Shown: positions 32,797-40,978, counted from the stretch's first letter. The stretch: 64,000 nucleotides of DNA from DASUVM01 sp036378955 (GCA_036378955.1 DASUVM010000008.1:62001-126000), one strand, 5' to 3'. Translations and numbers: made by a program. The notes: generated from the sequence alone by a model not told the origin.

Positions 32797-32877
32797 TGTT
32801 ATAATAGGGTCGACTTATGTACTTTAGGCGAACTAGTAATAGCAGCTTGCGCCTCCCGTAGGGGAGTATCATTTTTT
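32797..32877 (+). promoter_or_regulatory. leuS promoter and candidate transcription attenuator
   Basis: TGT plus TATAAT (32800-32805) starts a leader. A terminator hairpin CTCCC/GGGAG (32853-32857, 32862-32866) followed by ATCATTTTTTT precedes leuS by ~45 nt. An alternative stem AGGCG (32826-32830) with CGCCT (32850-32854) overlaps the terminator's left arm, so the two exclude each other. A 14-codon frame runs through the region. Confidence 0.55.
32817..32861 (+). CDS. Putative leuS leader peptide (14 aa)
   Basis: ATG 32817 encodes MYFRRTSNSSLRLP and stops in the loop of the terminator hairpin. Leu codons TTG (32847) and CTC (32853) sit immediately before and within the terminator's left arm. 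A ribosome stalled there for lack of Leu-tRNA would cover that arm and let polymerase read into leuS. The ATG is about 5 nt from the predicted transcript start, so it would be nearly leaderless. Only two Leu codons are present, which is modest evidence. Confidence 0.4.
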   Translation: MYFRRTSNSSLRLP

Positions 32878-32920
32878 TACTTCGCGTATCTTTCAATAAA
32901 ACCTTAGGAGCAAAACACTC

Positions 32921-35854
32921 ATGAAACGCTATAATCCGGCCGACATTGAGCCAAAATGGCAGCAAGCGTGGGCTAACGATAATCTTTATGCCGCTAAAGA
33001 TTTTGACAAATCACGTCCAAAATACGTCATGCTCACTGAATTTCCTTACCCCTCGGGCGATGGCTTGCATCTTGGCCACGTGCGTGAATATACACTGGCC
33101 GATATCATGGCACGCCACCGCCGCATGAATGGTTATAATGTGCTTTACCCTATGGGCTACGATGCCTTCGGCCTGCCAACCGAAAATTATGCCATCAAAA
33201 ACAAAATCGCGCCACAGATGGCAACAGATCGTAACGTCGCGAATTTTCAAGAACAATTTGAAAGTTTGGGGCTTAGTATAGATTGGAGCCGCAGCTTTCG
33301 CACCACCGACCCCGATTATTATAAATGGACGCAGTGGCTGTTTTTACAGTTCTTCAAAGCAGGCTTGGCCTACCAAGAAGAAATTGCCATTAATTGGTGC
33401 CCGCACTGCAAAACTGGCCTCGCCAACGAAGAAGTGATAAGTGGTCGGCATGAGCGCTGTGACACGCTGGTTGAAAAGAAAACACTAAAACAGTGGCTGT
33501 TAAAAATAACCAAATACGCCGATCGGTTAATCGATGGTTTAAGCGACATCGATTACCCCAGTCGCATTGCCGACCAACAAATCAACTGGATAGGTCGCAG
33601 CAAAGGTGCCGAGGTTGACTTTAAGATCGAGGGGCACGGTGCTTCTTTAAAAATTTTTACCACCCGGCCCGATACCATTTTCGGCGCCACCTTTATGGTG
33701 CTGGCGCCCGAGCATCCACTCGTTAAGCAAATTACCACCGATGAGCAGCGGGCTCAGGTGAACACTTACATAAAAGCAGCAGCGGCCAAAAGTGACATTG
33801 AGCGCCAAAACACCGACCGTGAAAAAACAGGCGTATTCACCGGTGCCCATGCCATTAACCCCGCCAATAACGAACGTATGCCAATTTGGGTTGCCGATTA
33901 TGTCTTAGCCGGCTATGGCACTGGCGCTATCATGGCCGTGCCAGCCCACGACGAACGCGACTTTGCCTTTGCAAACACGCATCATTTGCCAGTGAAACCA
34001 GTAGTAGCGCCAGATTTCGGCGAACCACGTAACGACGAAATTTATGTCGAAGGCTCAATGGTGGTCGGTTATGATCCGCATACCGATAAATACCTAGCAA
34101 TTCGCTGGAACGATGGCCGGGTGTGGCTGGCTGGTGGCGGCAAAGAAGCCGGTGAGACATTCGAAGATGCCGCCTGGCGTGAGCTAGCCGAAGAAACAGG
34201 ATACAAAAAAGCCGAAGCAATTATTCCTCTCGGTGTGCCCGTATTTTCACATTATTTCAATGAAGTAAAAAAAGTGGCGCGGCGCTCATTCTCGCAGGGC
34301 TATTTATTTATTCTTAACAGCTCCGAGCAGCCCGAAGCCGCTACCGAAGCCCACGAAACCTTCGAACCTGAGTGGTTCAACTATGAAGATTTAGCAGAGA
34401 GCCTTCGCAGCACTCGTGGTGGCGTCGATCATTGGCTTTACACGCTTGATCTCGCAAAAAAAGCAGCCGCCAGTCACGCTAAAAACGAACTATTCGAGCC
34501 TGGCCTTTTAAGTGGCGAAGGCCTGCTCATCAATTCAGGCGATTTTAATGGTCTTGCAACCAGCGATGTCCGAGAAAAAATTACCCAACGTTTAGTCAAC
34601 CAAAGTGCTGCCGAAGAGCGTATTAACTATCGTCTTCGCGATTGGATTTTTAGCCGTCAACACTATTGGGGTGAGCCGATTCCAATTATTCACTGCGATG
34701 AGCACGGTGCGGTGCCGGTGCCGGATGATCAGTTGCCGGTGATGCTCCCCGAAGTTGATCATTACGAACCAACCGACACCGGTGAAAGCCCGCTGGCAGC
34801 AGTTGAAAGCTGGGTGAACACTGTTTGCCCTATGTGCGGCAAGCCCGCTAAGCGCGAAACCGACACCATGCCCAACTGGGCCGGGAGCAGTTGGTATTAT
34901 CTGCGCTATTTCGATGCACATAACGACCAAGCCTTTGCCGACCGTCAAAAATTAGAATATTGGGGTGAAGTTGACCTTTATTTGGGCGGCATGGAACACA
35001 CCACCTTGCACCTGCTTTATTCCCGCTTCTGGCATCAGTTTTTGTATGACCAAGGCTTAGTGCCCACCCCCGAGCCATACAAAGCTCGACGTGGCCAGGG
35101 CATTGTGCTGGCGGCCGATGGCACCAAAATGAGCAAGAGTAAGGGCAACGTTATAAACCCCACTGAAATCATTGAAAACGGTTATGGCGCCGATGCCTTG
35201 CGCCTGGCAATTGCTTTCTTGGCGCCTTATGATCAGACAACACCGTGGAACCCTGAGGGTGTCACAGGAACATACCGATTTTTGCAGCGCCTTTGGGTCT
35301 TGGTGCAAGAATTAATTGAGGTGGCAAACGACAATGCCGACATCGATAACAAAGCCGCAGCCGCCCAACCGCTTTTAAGAGCCACGCATCAGGCAATTAA
35401 AAAAGTCAGCGAAGATCTTTACAGCATGAACTTTAATACCGCAGTTGCGGCACTAATGGAGGCCACAAATAAACTCTATAAATTGCGTGCGACTGTACCT
35501 CTGAATGTCTACCGTAAAGATTGGCAGTTTGCACTTAAGTCGTTAACAAAGCTGCTGGCACCATTTGCCCCGCACATTGCCGAAGAGCTGTGGCAAGAAC
35601 TTGGCCAAGAAGGTTCTGTGCATGTCGACCCCTGGCCCGAATGGAGTGAAGCCTATGTTACAGCTGAGAATATGAAGATTGTCATACAGGTCAATGGCAA
35701 GCTCCGGGCCGAATTTGAAGTGACAGCTGATACCGGCGAAGAAACCATAAAGCAATTGGCGCTCAGCCACGAAAATATCAAAAAATTCACCAACGGCCAG
35801 GCGCCAAAACGTATCGTTTATATACCCGGGCGATTGGTGAATATCGTTATTTAG
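32921..35854 (+). CDS. leuS: Leucyl-tRNA synthetase with a Nudix domain inserted in CP1
   Basis: The class-I signatures are present: GLHLGHVREYT (HIGH equivalent) near residue 47 and KMSKSKGNV near residue 735. The CP1 editing domain keeps TTRPDTIFGATF and VPAHDERDF. Instead of the short loop normally joining the two editing-domain halves (before GEGLLINSGDFNGL) there is an insert of ~165 residues (about 365-528). It holds a complete Nudix fold with the box GGKEAGETFEDAAW-RELAEETGY. Total length is 977 versus the usual ~820-860. The anticodon-binding and C-terminal domains follow. It charges tRNA-Leu; the Nudix part might hydrolyse a nucleotide linked to aminoacylation. RBS TAGGAGC. Confidence 0.95.
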   Translation: MKRYNPADIEPKWQQAWANDNLYAAKDFDKSRPKYVMLTEFPYPSGDGLHLGHVREYTLADIMARHRRMNGYNVLYPMGYDAFGLPTENYAIKNKIAPQMATDRNVANFQEQFESLGLSIDWSRSFRTTDPDYYKWTQWLFLQFFKAGLAYQEEIAINWCPHCKTGLANEEVISGRHERCDTLVEKKTLKQWLLKITKYADRLIDGLSDIDYPSRIADQQINWIGRSKGAEVDFKIEGHGASLKIFTTRPDTIFGATFMVLAPEHPLVKQITTDEQRAQVNTYIKAAAAKSDIERQNTDREKTGVFTGAHAINPANNERMPIWVADYVLAGYGTGAIMAVPAHDERDFAFANTHHLPVKPVVAPDFGEPRNDEIYVEGSMVVGYDPHTDKYLAIRWNDGRVWLAGGGKEAGETFEDAAWRELAEETGYKKAEAIIPLGVPVFSHYFNEVKKVARRSFSQGYLFILNSSEQPEAATEAHETFEPEWFNYEDLAESLRSTRGGVDHWLYTLDLAKKAAASHAKNELFEPGLLSGEGLLINSGDFNGLATSDVREKITQRLVNQSAAEERINYRLRDWIFSRQHYWGEPIPIIHCDEHGAVPVPDDQLPVMLPEVDHYEPTDTGESPLAAVESWVNTVCPMCGKPAKRETDTMPNWAGSSWYYLRYFDAHNDQAFADRQKLEYWGEVDLYLGGMEHTTLHLLYSRFWHQFLYDQGLVPTPEPYKARRGQGIVLAADGTKMSKSKGNVINPTEIIENGYGADALRLAIAFLAPYDQTTPWNPEGVTGTYRFLQRLWVLVQELIEVANDNADIDNKAAAAQPLLRATHQAIKKVSEDLYSMNFNTAVAALMEATNKLYKLRATVPLNVYRKDWQFALKSLTKLLAPFAPHIAEELWQELGQEGSVHVDPWPEWSEAYVTAENMKIVIQVNGKLRAEFEVTADTGEETIKQLALSHENIKKFTNGQAPKRIVYIPGRLVNIVI

Positions 35855-35910
35855 CTGCCGATGCGGCCAAAGGTCGCAAATAGGCCATTCTCTCGCTTTG
35901 CGTTGTCCAT
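35851..35910 (-). CDS. Candidate 19-aa microprotein, convergent with leuS
   Basis: The minus-strand frame MDNAKRENGLFATFGRIGS has GGAGG four nt before the ATG. A TGA-TATTAT extended -10 lies at 35949-35941, with about 30 nt between. Having both signals for so short a frame is unlikely to be chance. The stop overlaps the last codons of leuS by 4 bp. It could be a small regulatory peptide or mark a small RNA antisense to the leuS 3' end. Confidence 0.4.
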   Translation of the reverse strand: MDNAKRENGLFATFGRIGS

Positions 35911-35978
35911 AGGTCCTCCAAAGAAGGTCGGTGCCTTCATATAATATCATAAAAAGCCAAATAAATCAATACAGACCA

Positions 35979-36007
35979 TTGAAAAGTATAATCTTTTGAG
36001 CTATAAT
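35979..36007 (+). promoter_or_regulatory. Promoter of the rpmF-nusB-rnc operon
   Basis: TTGAAA (35979-35984), a 17-bp spacer and TATAAT (36002-36007), then an AT-rich leader with AAGGAG before rpmF. Confidence 0.65.
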
Positions 36008-36056
36008 TACCTTAAATAATTAATCAAATATACTATCCTCAAGGAGTAATTTCACA

Positions 36057-36263
36057 ATGGGTAAACCAAAAAAACAAACGAGCATGCGCAAAACCGGCCT
36101 TCGCCGGAGTCACTTGCGTTTGAAGTTAGCTCGCATGGTAAACGCTGCCAGCCCGGTTAAAGTTGTCACTACAAAACGTGAAACCGGTAAAACACCAGGC
36201 GTCAAAAAAGTAGCCGTAAAAACCACTAAAGCTGCCACGGCTCCAGCCAAAAAAGCGGCATAG
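36057..36263 (+). CDS. rpmF: Ribosomal protein bL32, cysteine-free
   Basis: The N-terminal part GKPKKQTSMRKTGLRRSHLR matches the bL32 start (PKRKTSKSRRD-RRSHxxL). The usual C-terminal Cys4 zinc ribbon is absent; the tail is Lys/Ala/Thr-rich (KKVAVKTTKAATAPAKKAA). Length is 68 residues. It heads the operon with nusB, a common bacterial linkage of ribosome and RNA-processing genes. The call relies on the short N-terminal match plus context. Confidence 0.75.
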   Translation: MGKPKKQTSMRKTGLRRSHLRLKLARMVNAASPVKVVTTKRETGKTPGVKKVAVKTTKAATAPAKKAA

Positions 36264-36294
36264 TGTATTAAAATAGAAACCAGAGGAAATAATC

Positions 36295-36747
36295 GTGGCA
36301 TCTAATCGTCATCTTGGTCGCATTCTTGCACTGCAAAGCCTGTATGAGCTGGATTTTCGAGCCGACTTTCCTGATGATCACCCCGATATTGACGAAGTTA
36401 TCCAGCGTAACCTTTCGCGCTACGAAAACACGATAGAAGACAAAGACTTCGTTCGTAACCTTGTTCATGGCGTCTATTCGCGCATTAAAGAATTTGATGC
36501 TCAGCTGCAGCCGATTGCCCCTGAATGGCCAATTGACCAGATCGCTCGCATCGATAAATGCATTCTGCGCATGGCGCTCTATGAGCTACAAGATACAGCT
36601 GCTGACGTGCCGCCAAAAGTAGTAATTAACGAGGCGGTTGAGCTTGCCAAAGCATTTGGCTCAGATAATTCATCGAAATTTGTCAACGGCGTGCTTGGTA
36701 CGGCTTATCGTATGCTTGTCGAAGGAACCGCCGATGGAACAGCCTAA
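36295..36747 (+). CDS. nusB: Transcription antitermination factor NusB
   Basis: 150 residues of all-helical NusB type: NRHLGRILALQSLYELDF at the start, DFVRNLVHGVYSRIKEFD, IDKCILRMALYEL and PPKVVINEAVELAKAFGSD at the end. It binds boxA RNA with NusE during rRNA transcription. The start is GTG 36295 after AGAGGAA. Its end overlaps the following Nudix gene by 14 bp. Confidence 0.95.
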   Translation: MASNRHLGRILALQSLYELDFRADFPDDHPDIDEVIQRNLSRYENTIEDKDFVRNLVHGVYSRIKEFDAQLQPIAPEWPIDQIARIDKCILRMALYELQDTAADVPPKVVINEAVELAKAFGSDNSSKFVNGVLGTAYRMLVEGTADGTA

Positions 36748-37240
36748 ACCGAAGTTCGACAAATTCGAAAAGTTTCGCAAATATTTCAATCGTAAACGGC
36801 CGACTATTCAAGAGGTAGTGCGCGAAACAACCGCGGGCGGTATTGTTTTTCGCCGCGAAAGTGGTGAAGTGCAAATTCTTCTTACACAAGATCACAAAGA
36901 CCGCTGGACGATAGCCAAAGGCCACGTTGAAGAAGGCGAAGTAACCCGCGAAACCGCCGAACGTGAGATTCAAGAAGAAACAGGCCTAAAAGAAATGCGT
37001 GTCACTGATTGGCTTGGCAAAATAAACTTTCGCTACCGTCGTCAAAATAGCTTAGTGTTGATGACAATGCACGTCTATCTGGTACAGGCACTGGGTGACA
37101 CCAATAAGCTTAAAAAAGAAGATTGGATGAACGGCATTGCCTGGTTTAACGTGGCCGATGCCCTTGATAAAATTGAATACGAAGATATTGGCAAATTAAT
37201 TTTACTTGCCATGAAAAAGATTCGACAAGGAAGGTACTAA
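36734..37240 (+). CDS. Nudix hydrolase (Ap4A-hydrolase type)
   Basis: 168 residues from ATG 36734 inside the nusB end. The Nudix box is GHVEEGEVTRETAEREIQEETGL, preceded by RETTAGGIVFRRESGEVQIL and WTIAKG. The W-xAKGH-E-GE form is typical of diadenosine-polyphosphate hydrolases, which clear alarmone-like dinucleotides. A basic N-terminus (KFDKFEKFRKYFNRKRP) could bind RNA. Sitting between nusB and rnc, a role in RNA 5'-end processing is also possible. Confidence 0.85.
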   Translation: MEQPKPKFDKFEKFRKYFNRKRPTIQEVVRETTAGGIVFRRESGEVQILLTQDHKDRWTIAKGHVEEGEVTRETAEREIQEETGLKEMRVTDWLGKINFRYRRQNSLVLMTMHVYLVQALGDTNKLKKEDWMNGIAWFNVADALDKIEYEDIGKLILLAMKKIRQGRY

Positions 37241-37241
37241 C

Positions 37242-37952
37242 ATGTCTGGTATGGATACCACCCCTTATCAAACCCTCGCAGCCGCCAAACTGGGCGGAAA
37301 GTTTGAGAATATCGAACTATTAGTAACAGCCTTTACCCACCGCAGCTATGTAAACGAGCATAAAAAAAGCACCAACGTACATAACGAGCGCCTTGAGTTT
37401 TTGGGCGACGCCGTGCTTGAGCTGGTAGTAACCGATTATCTCTATAAAAACTTTAATGAGCCAGAGGGTATACTCACCAACTGGCGAGCCGCCCTAGTGC
37501 GCACCGAAAGCATTGGCGCGGCGGCCGAGCGGCTTGGTTTTGCATCGCTGTTGCGCCTTAGCCGCGGCGAAAAGCAAGGAAGCGACCGAGCTAGAGCGCA
37601 AATTATGGCCAACTCTTTCGAGGCCGTTATTGGTGCGATCTATCTTGAACATGGTTACGGGGTAGCCGGGGCATTTATCACCGAGAACATCCTTTCAACC
37701 TTAACAAGCATTTTAGAAAGCGGCAGTTGGCGAGATCCAAAATCGCGCCTGCAAGAGGTCGCCCAAAGCGTCGAAGGCAGTACGCCCGTGTATAAAGTGC
37801 TTGAAGAAGAAGGCCCCGACCACGACAAAATATTTACACTCGGTGTATTTGTGGGTAATAAATTGCTTGGTCGTGGTAAAGGCCCTTCAAAGCAATACGC
37901 TCAGCAAAAAGCCGCCGAGGCCGCACTGCGCCACTTTAAAAATAGCAAATAA
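37242..37952 (+). CDS. rnc: Ribonuclease III
   Basis: 236 residues. The catalytic signature NERLEFLGDAVLELVV is near residue 47, with the second acidic cluster NSFEAVIGAIYLEHGY. A C-terminal dsRNA-binding domain follows (DPKSRLQEVAQSVEGSTPVY, then KQYAQQKAAEAALRHF). It cleaves double-stranded RNA, including pre-rRNA. It starts one base after the Nudix gene and ends the operon. Confidence 0.96.
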   Translation: MSGMDTTPYQTLAAAKLGGKFENIELLVTAFTHRSYVNEHKKSTNVHNERLEFLGDAVLELVVTDYLYKNFNEPEGILTNWRAALVRTESIGAAAERLGFASLLRLSRGEKQGSDRARAQIMANSFEAVIGAIYLEHGYGVAGAFITENILSTLTSILESGSWRDPKSRLQEVAQSVEGSTPVYKVLEEEGPDHDKIFTLGVFVGNKLLGRGKGPSKQYAQQKAAEAALRHFKNSK

Positions 37953-38018
37953 ACGAAAAGGCCGCCGAGTGGTTCGGCGTCGAAGCTGGCGGGCTCCAGT
38001 GAACCTTTTCGGTGGCAT

Positions 38019-38342
38019 CTATGCACGCTGTCGCCTGGCCTTGGCCGCCCGCATGAAACATATTGCTGTGCAGATGAAGCCGATCAAAAAAACAAGTACT
38101 TTGAGAAAAGTGAAAGCAGTGAGCCAGAAAGCATCAGGGATGGTGGCTCCAGCCCAAGAAACAAAGAGCTCACCGCAGCCAGTCACTCCCAATCCGTAGA
38201 ACGCATACAAGAGTGCCTTGAAGGCTTTCTTGAAAGTAGGCTCAGGGTGACGGCTCGCCTTCCAGGGTTTTGCCAATTGTATGCCACCCAGGACCTGGGT
38301 GGCATAGCCAAATATACCAAGCAGTACGGAGAGTGCAGTCAT
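38019..38342 (-). CDS. Small membrane protein, 107 aa
   Basis: Three hydrophobic segments (MTALSVLLGIFGYATQVLGG, KALLYAFYGLGVTGCGELFV, FLKVLVFLIGFICTAICFM) and a basic end (RAAKARRQRA). RBS-like GAGGGAAC precedes ATG 38342. No family recognised. It is convergent with rnc and divergent from rpsP. Confidence 0.5.
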   Translation of the reverse strand: MTALSVLLGIFGYATQVLGGIQLAKPWKASRHPEPTFKKAFKALLYAFYGLGVTGCGELFVSWAGATIPDAFWLTAFTFLKVLVFLIGFICTAICFMRAAKARRQRA

Positions 38343-38438
38343 GTTCCCTCAGTTGTAGGCGTTAACGTGCTTCACCTATATTATCATATGATTGCTAATT
38401 AGTCAATATCTTCCTGTTAGATCAGCAGCAGAAACAGA

Positions 38439-38467
38439 TTGACAACCTTAAAAAAACCGCGTAATAT
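38439..38467 (+). promoter_or_regulatory. Consensus sigma70 promoter of rpsP
   Basis: A perfect TTGACA (38439-38444), a 17-bp spacer and TAATAT (38462-38467). The leader to ATG 38528 is ~55 nt with AGAGGAA. The best -35/-10 pair in the window, as expected for a ribosomal protein gene. Confidence 0.75.
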
Positions 38468-38527
38468 AAGCAGAAGTCACAGACTTAAATTTTTGATGTT
38501 AAAGATATAAGAGGAACGAAAGAACAA

Positions 38528-38887
38528 ATGCTTGCAATTCGAATGCAACGACTAGGCCGTAAGGCGCTGCCAGTGTATCGCTTGGCTGTTCAGGAATCAC
38601 ATCGCCATCCTTCAAGCGGTCGTGTGGTTGCCTATGTCGGCAGTTTTAACCCGCACACCAAGGCGGTAAAGCTCGACAAAGAAAAAATAGAATATTACTT
38701 GAGTAATGGTGCTCAGCCAACCCCACGTGTCGTAAAAGTGCTGCAAGCTGAAAAAGTTGAGCTGCCAGCATGGGTAAAGAACGTTGGTGAAAAAAAGCGT
38801 GCCGCAAAGCACCCTGAAAAGCTTCGCAAGAACCAGCCTAAAGAAGAAACAGCCGCCGCAGCGGCCACTGACGAAGCAGAGGCTTAA
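38528..38887 (+). CDS. rpsP: Ribosomal protein bS16
   Basis: 119 residues. The N-terminus MLAIRMQRLGRKALPVYRLA and the GRVVAYVGSFNPHTKAVKLD block are canonical bS16, with IEYYLSNGAQPTPRVVKVLQ. A Lys- then Ala/Glu-rich C-terminal extension of ~35 residues is longer than in E. coli (82 aa). A terminator follows, so khpA is transcribed separately or by read-through. Confidence 0.96.
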   Translation: MLAIRMQRLGRKALPVYRLAVQESHRHPSSGRVVAYVGSFNPHTKAVKLDKEKIEYYLSNGAQPTPRVVKVLQAEKVELPAWVKNVGEKKRAAKHPEKLRKNQPKEETAAAAATDEAEA

Positions 38888-38908
38888 AAAGATATTAAAT
38901 TTTTGCAT

Positions 38909-38933
38909 AAACCGTCTACGAAGTGGGCGGTTT
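38909..38933 (+). terminator. Terminator after rpsP
   Basis: AAACCGTC (38909-38916) pairs with GGCGGTTT (38926-38933), one T-G pair, followed by a T. A short intrinsic terminator. Confidence 0.55.
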
Positions 38934-39013
38934 TAGAGTATAGGTAGATAGGTTTTGTTACAATGGTAGAGCTGACTAGCGAACACCAACCGAAAAGGAG
39001 AGGGGGAAACCTT

Positions 39014-39439
39014 ATGTCCAATATTGATCAGCAGTTTGTTGAATATGTTGTTAAATCACTCGTAAGCCGACCCGACGATGTAAAAGTCGAGCGGAGTATC
39101 GATGAAAAGGGGGTGCTTTTGGTTTTAAGCGTACACCCTGAAGACCTTGGCCGGGTGATCGGCCGCCGTGGTACAACCGCGCAGAGCCTTCGCACTTTAC
39201 TGCGGGCCCTTGGCACCAAGAACGACGCTCGCTATAACTTAAAAATTGTCGACACAGACAACCTAGAGGGCACAACCAGTAGTGATGACGCCCCGGCGCA
39301 AGATGATGATACGAGTGATGATAGTACTGTTTCAAGTGTGCCTGTGGACAACACATCAGAGGATACTGTGGAAGACTCTGGCGCACTAACGAAGAAAACA
39401 CGAAAAGAGCTTGCAGATCTTGATGATCTCGATATATAA
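39014..39439 (+). CDS. khpA: KH-domain RNA-binding protein KhpA with acidic tail
   Basis: From ATG 39014, preceded by AAGGAGAGGGGG, the first ~75 residues are KhpA: IDQQFVEYVVKSLVSRPDDV, then the KH core HPEDLGRVIGRRGTTAQSLR. KhpA binds RNA, usually with KhpB. The remaining ~65 residues are an unusual Asp/Ser/Thr-rich disordered tail (DDAPAQDDDTSDDSTVSS) that ordinary KhpA (~75-80 aa) lacks. Placement after rpsP and before trmD follows the classic rpsP-khpA-trmD order. Confidence 0.9.
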   Translation: MSNIDQQFVEYVVKSLVSRPDDVKVERSIDEKGVLLVLSVHPEDLGRVIGRRGTTAQSLRTLLRALGTKNDARYNLKIVDTDNLEGTTSSDDAPAQDDDTSDDSTVSSVPVDNTSEDTVEDSGALTKKTRKELADLDDLDI

Positions 39440-39537
39440 TAAAAACCAAGTTCAGGCGGGGTGAGAGCCGCAAGAACATCTGATAAAAACAAAAACAAAG
39501 CTCTATGCGAGCAACGAAAGTTGAGAGCTTATGTGGT

Positions 39538-39567
39538 AAAACAACCGGCCTGTTAGCCGGTTGTTTT
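39538..39567. terminator. Bidirectional terminator after khpA
   Basis: A perfect 12-bp stem, AAAACAACCGGC with GCCGGTTGTTTT, loop CTGTTA. A-rich on one side and T-rich on the other, so it can stop transcription both ways. The stretch 39568-39744 shows no gene. Confidence 0.8.
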
Positions 39568-39744
39568 ATATCATATCATGCACCGTATGCGAGATGGCCG
39601 GGTGTGTACTGGTGACTCCGGTTTGTGATAGCAACTAAATCAACTCAAGTGCTAAAGTCTACGACGGAACGATAAAAGTAAGGTCGAGTTTTGATTACAA
39701 AAAAGATGTAGCGAGGGAGATGGCCCCCGTTACATCAAACGTTG

Positions 39745-39981
39745 TTAATCTGGCTTTCCTCGATCGATTTTCTCGATGCTGAAGCGGAAGAGCACGAAAC
39801 TCAGGAAGCTGACAACGGCCATGATGCTCAGGGCGGCCCATAGAGCGAAGCTCTGGCAGATGATTGCTATGACTGCACCGAACACCAGCGAGATAAACGC
39901 CAAGCGAAGCTGAGCGGCTCGAGGTATGCGGTAAGGCCCTCTTAGAATTGTTCCCATCTCCTCTCGAAGTGTGCAAAGCAC
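39745..39981 (-). CDS. Small two-helix membrane protein, 70-78 aa
   Basis: Two hydrophobic helices (LAFISLVFGAVIAIICQSFAL and LSIMAVVSFLSFVLFRFSI) with a basic N-terminus and the end EKIDRGKPD. The start may be GTG 39981 or ATG 39957; GAGAGGAG lies immediately before the latter, too close to serve it well. Function unknown. It separates khpA from trmD. Confidence 0.5.
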   Translation of the reverse strand: MLCTLREEMGTILRGPYRIPRAAQLRLAFISLVFGAVIAIICQSFALWAALSIMAVVSFLSFVLFRFSIEKIDRGKPD

Positions 39982-40029
39982 GAATACCCGATTATTCGGG
40001 CGTTAATACAATAACACCTTTGCGCCTCC

Positions 40030-40058
40030 TTGTCTATCGAGTAGCACGATGCTATAGT
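40030..40058 (+). promoter_or_regulatory. trmD promoter, leaderless
   Basis: TTGTCT (40030-40035), a 17-bp spacer and TATAGT (40053-40058), with TGC just before. It ends 8 nt before ATG 40067 and no ribosome site intervenes. Confidence 0.65.
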
Positions 40059-40066
40059 GCTAAGCA

Positions 40067-40726
40067 ATGACAAGAAAAATCCAAACAATCTCACTCTTTC
40101 CGCAAATGTTTTCAGCAATTTTAAACGAAAGCATGATGTTCAAGGCGCAAGATCGCGGAATTGTCGAGTTTAGGCATGGCAACTTGCGTGATTTTGGCGT
40201 AGGCCCTCGAAAACAAGTCGACGACACGCCATATGGTGGTGGCGATGGTATGCTCTTAAAACCTGAGCCATTGTTTGCGGCAGTTGAGCAAGCAAAGCAA
40301 ACCGACCCTGACGCGTTGGTATGTCTCATGACACCGCGCGGCACCACCTGGAGCCAGCCGCAAGCTGAAGAACTGGCAATTGAAAAAAGAGGCCTCATTT
40401 TTATTTGCGCTCGTTATGAAGGTTATGATGAGCGCATTACCACTGTTGTTGATCGCCAGGTAAGCATCGGCAATTACGTGCTGACCGGCGGTGAGCTGCC
40501 AGCCCTGGTGGTGATTGACAGTATCGTGCGCCTGTTACCTGGTGTGCTCGGCGGTGAAACATCGGCGGCTATCGAAAGTTTTAGCAATGGCAATACCCTT
40601 GAATTCCCGCAATATACTCGGCCAGCGGAATTTCAGGGTCTACAGGTGCCAGAGGTGCTTTTAAACGGTAACCATGCCGCAATAGCTAAGTGGCGTGAAA
40701 CAAAAACTAAGTCGCAATCAGAATGA
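40067..40726 (+). CDS. trmD: tRNA (guanine-N1)-methyltransferase TrmD
   Basis: 219 residues. The SPOUT knot signatures ICARYEGYDERI and YVLTGGELPALVVIDSIVRL are present, with the N-terminal KIQTISLFPQMFSAILNESM. VDDTPYGGGDGMLLKPEPL is the S-adenosylmethionine/tRNA loop. It methylates G37 next to the anticodon and prevents frameshifting. It is slightly shorter than the ~240-250 residue norm, trimmed at the C-terminus. The tail KWRETKTKSQSE is basic. Confidence 0.96.
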   Translation: MTRKIQTISLFPQMFSAILNESMMFKAQDRGIVEFRHGNLRDFGVGPRKQVDDTPYGGGDGMLLKPEPLFAAVEQAKQTDPDALVCLMTPRGTTWSQPQAEELAIEKRGLIFICARYEGYDERITTVVDRQVSIGNYVLTGGELPALVVIDSIVRLLPGVLGGETSAAIESFSNGNTLEFPQYTRPAEFQGLQVPEVLLNGNHAAIAKWRETKTKSQSE

Positions 40727-40754
40727 AATACGGGCGTTAAAAGGGCCCGTATTT
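40726..40754 (+). terminator. trmD terminator
   Basis: AAATACGGGC pairs with GCCCGTATTT (10 bp) starting at the last base of the stop codon, followed by AAATTT. A second hairpin GCCTGG/CCAGGC (40769-40774 with 40791-40796) followed by GTTTTT lies just beyond it. No gene is visible from 40755 to 40978. Confidence 0.7.
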
Positions 40755-40978
40755 AAATTTCCGTCAATGCCTGGCAATATGGAGGTATCACCAGGCGTTT
40801 TTGTGGTGGACAGATGCGAAGCTGCGATTTTTTGGAATGGTTTTTGTTTCACATTTCGCTTGTAGATAACTCTACCCTAGATAAGATATAAGCACAAGCA
40901 ATAAAGCTAAAGTTACAACACTTTGTAGCAAGTGGTACTATAGTATCAGTAGCTTAAACTAAAAGGAGGCTCCCTAAA

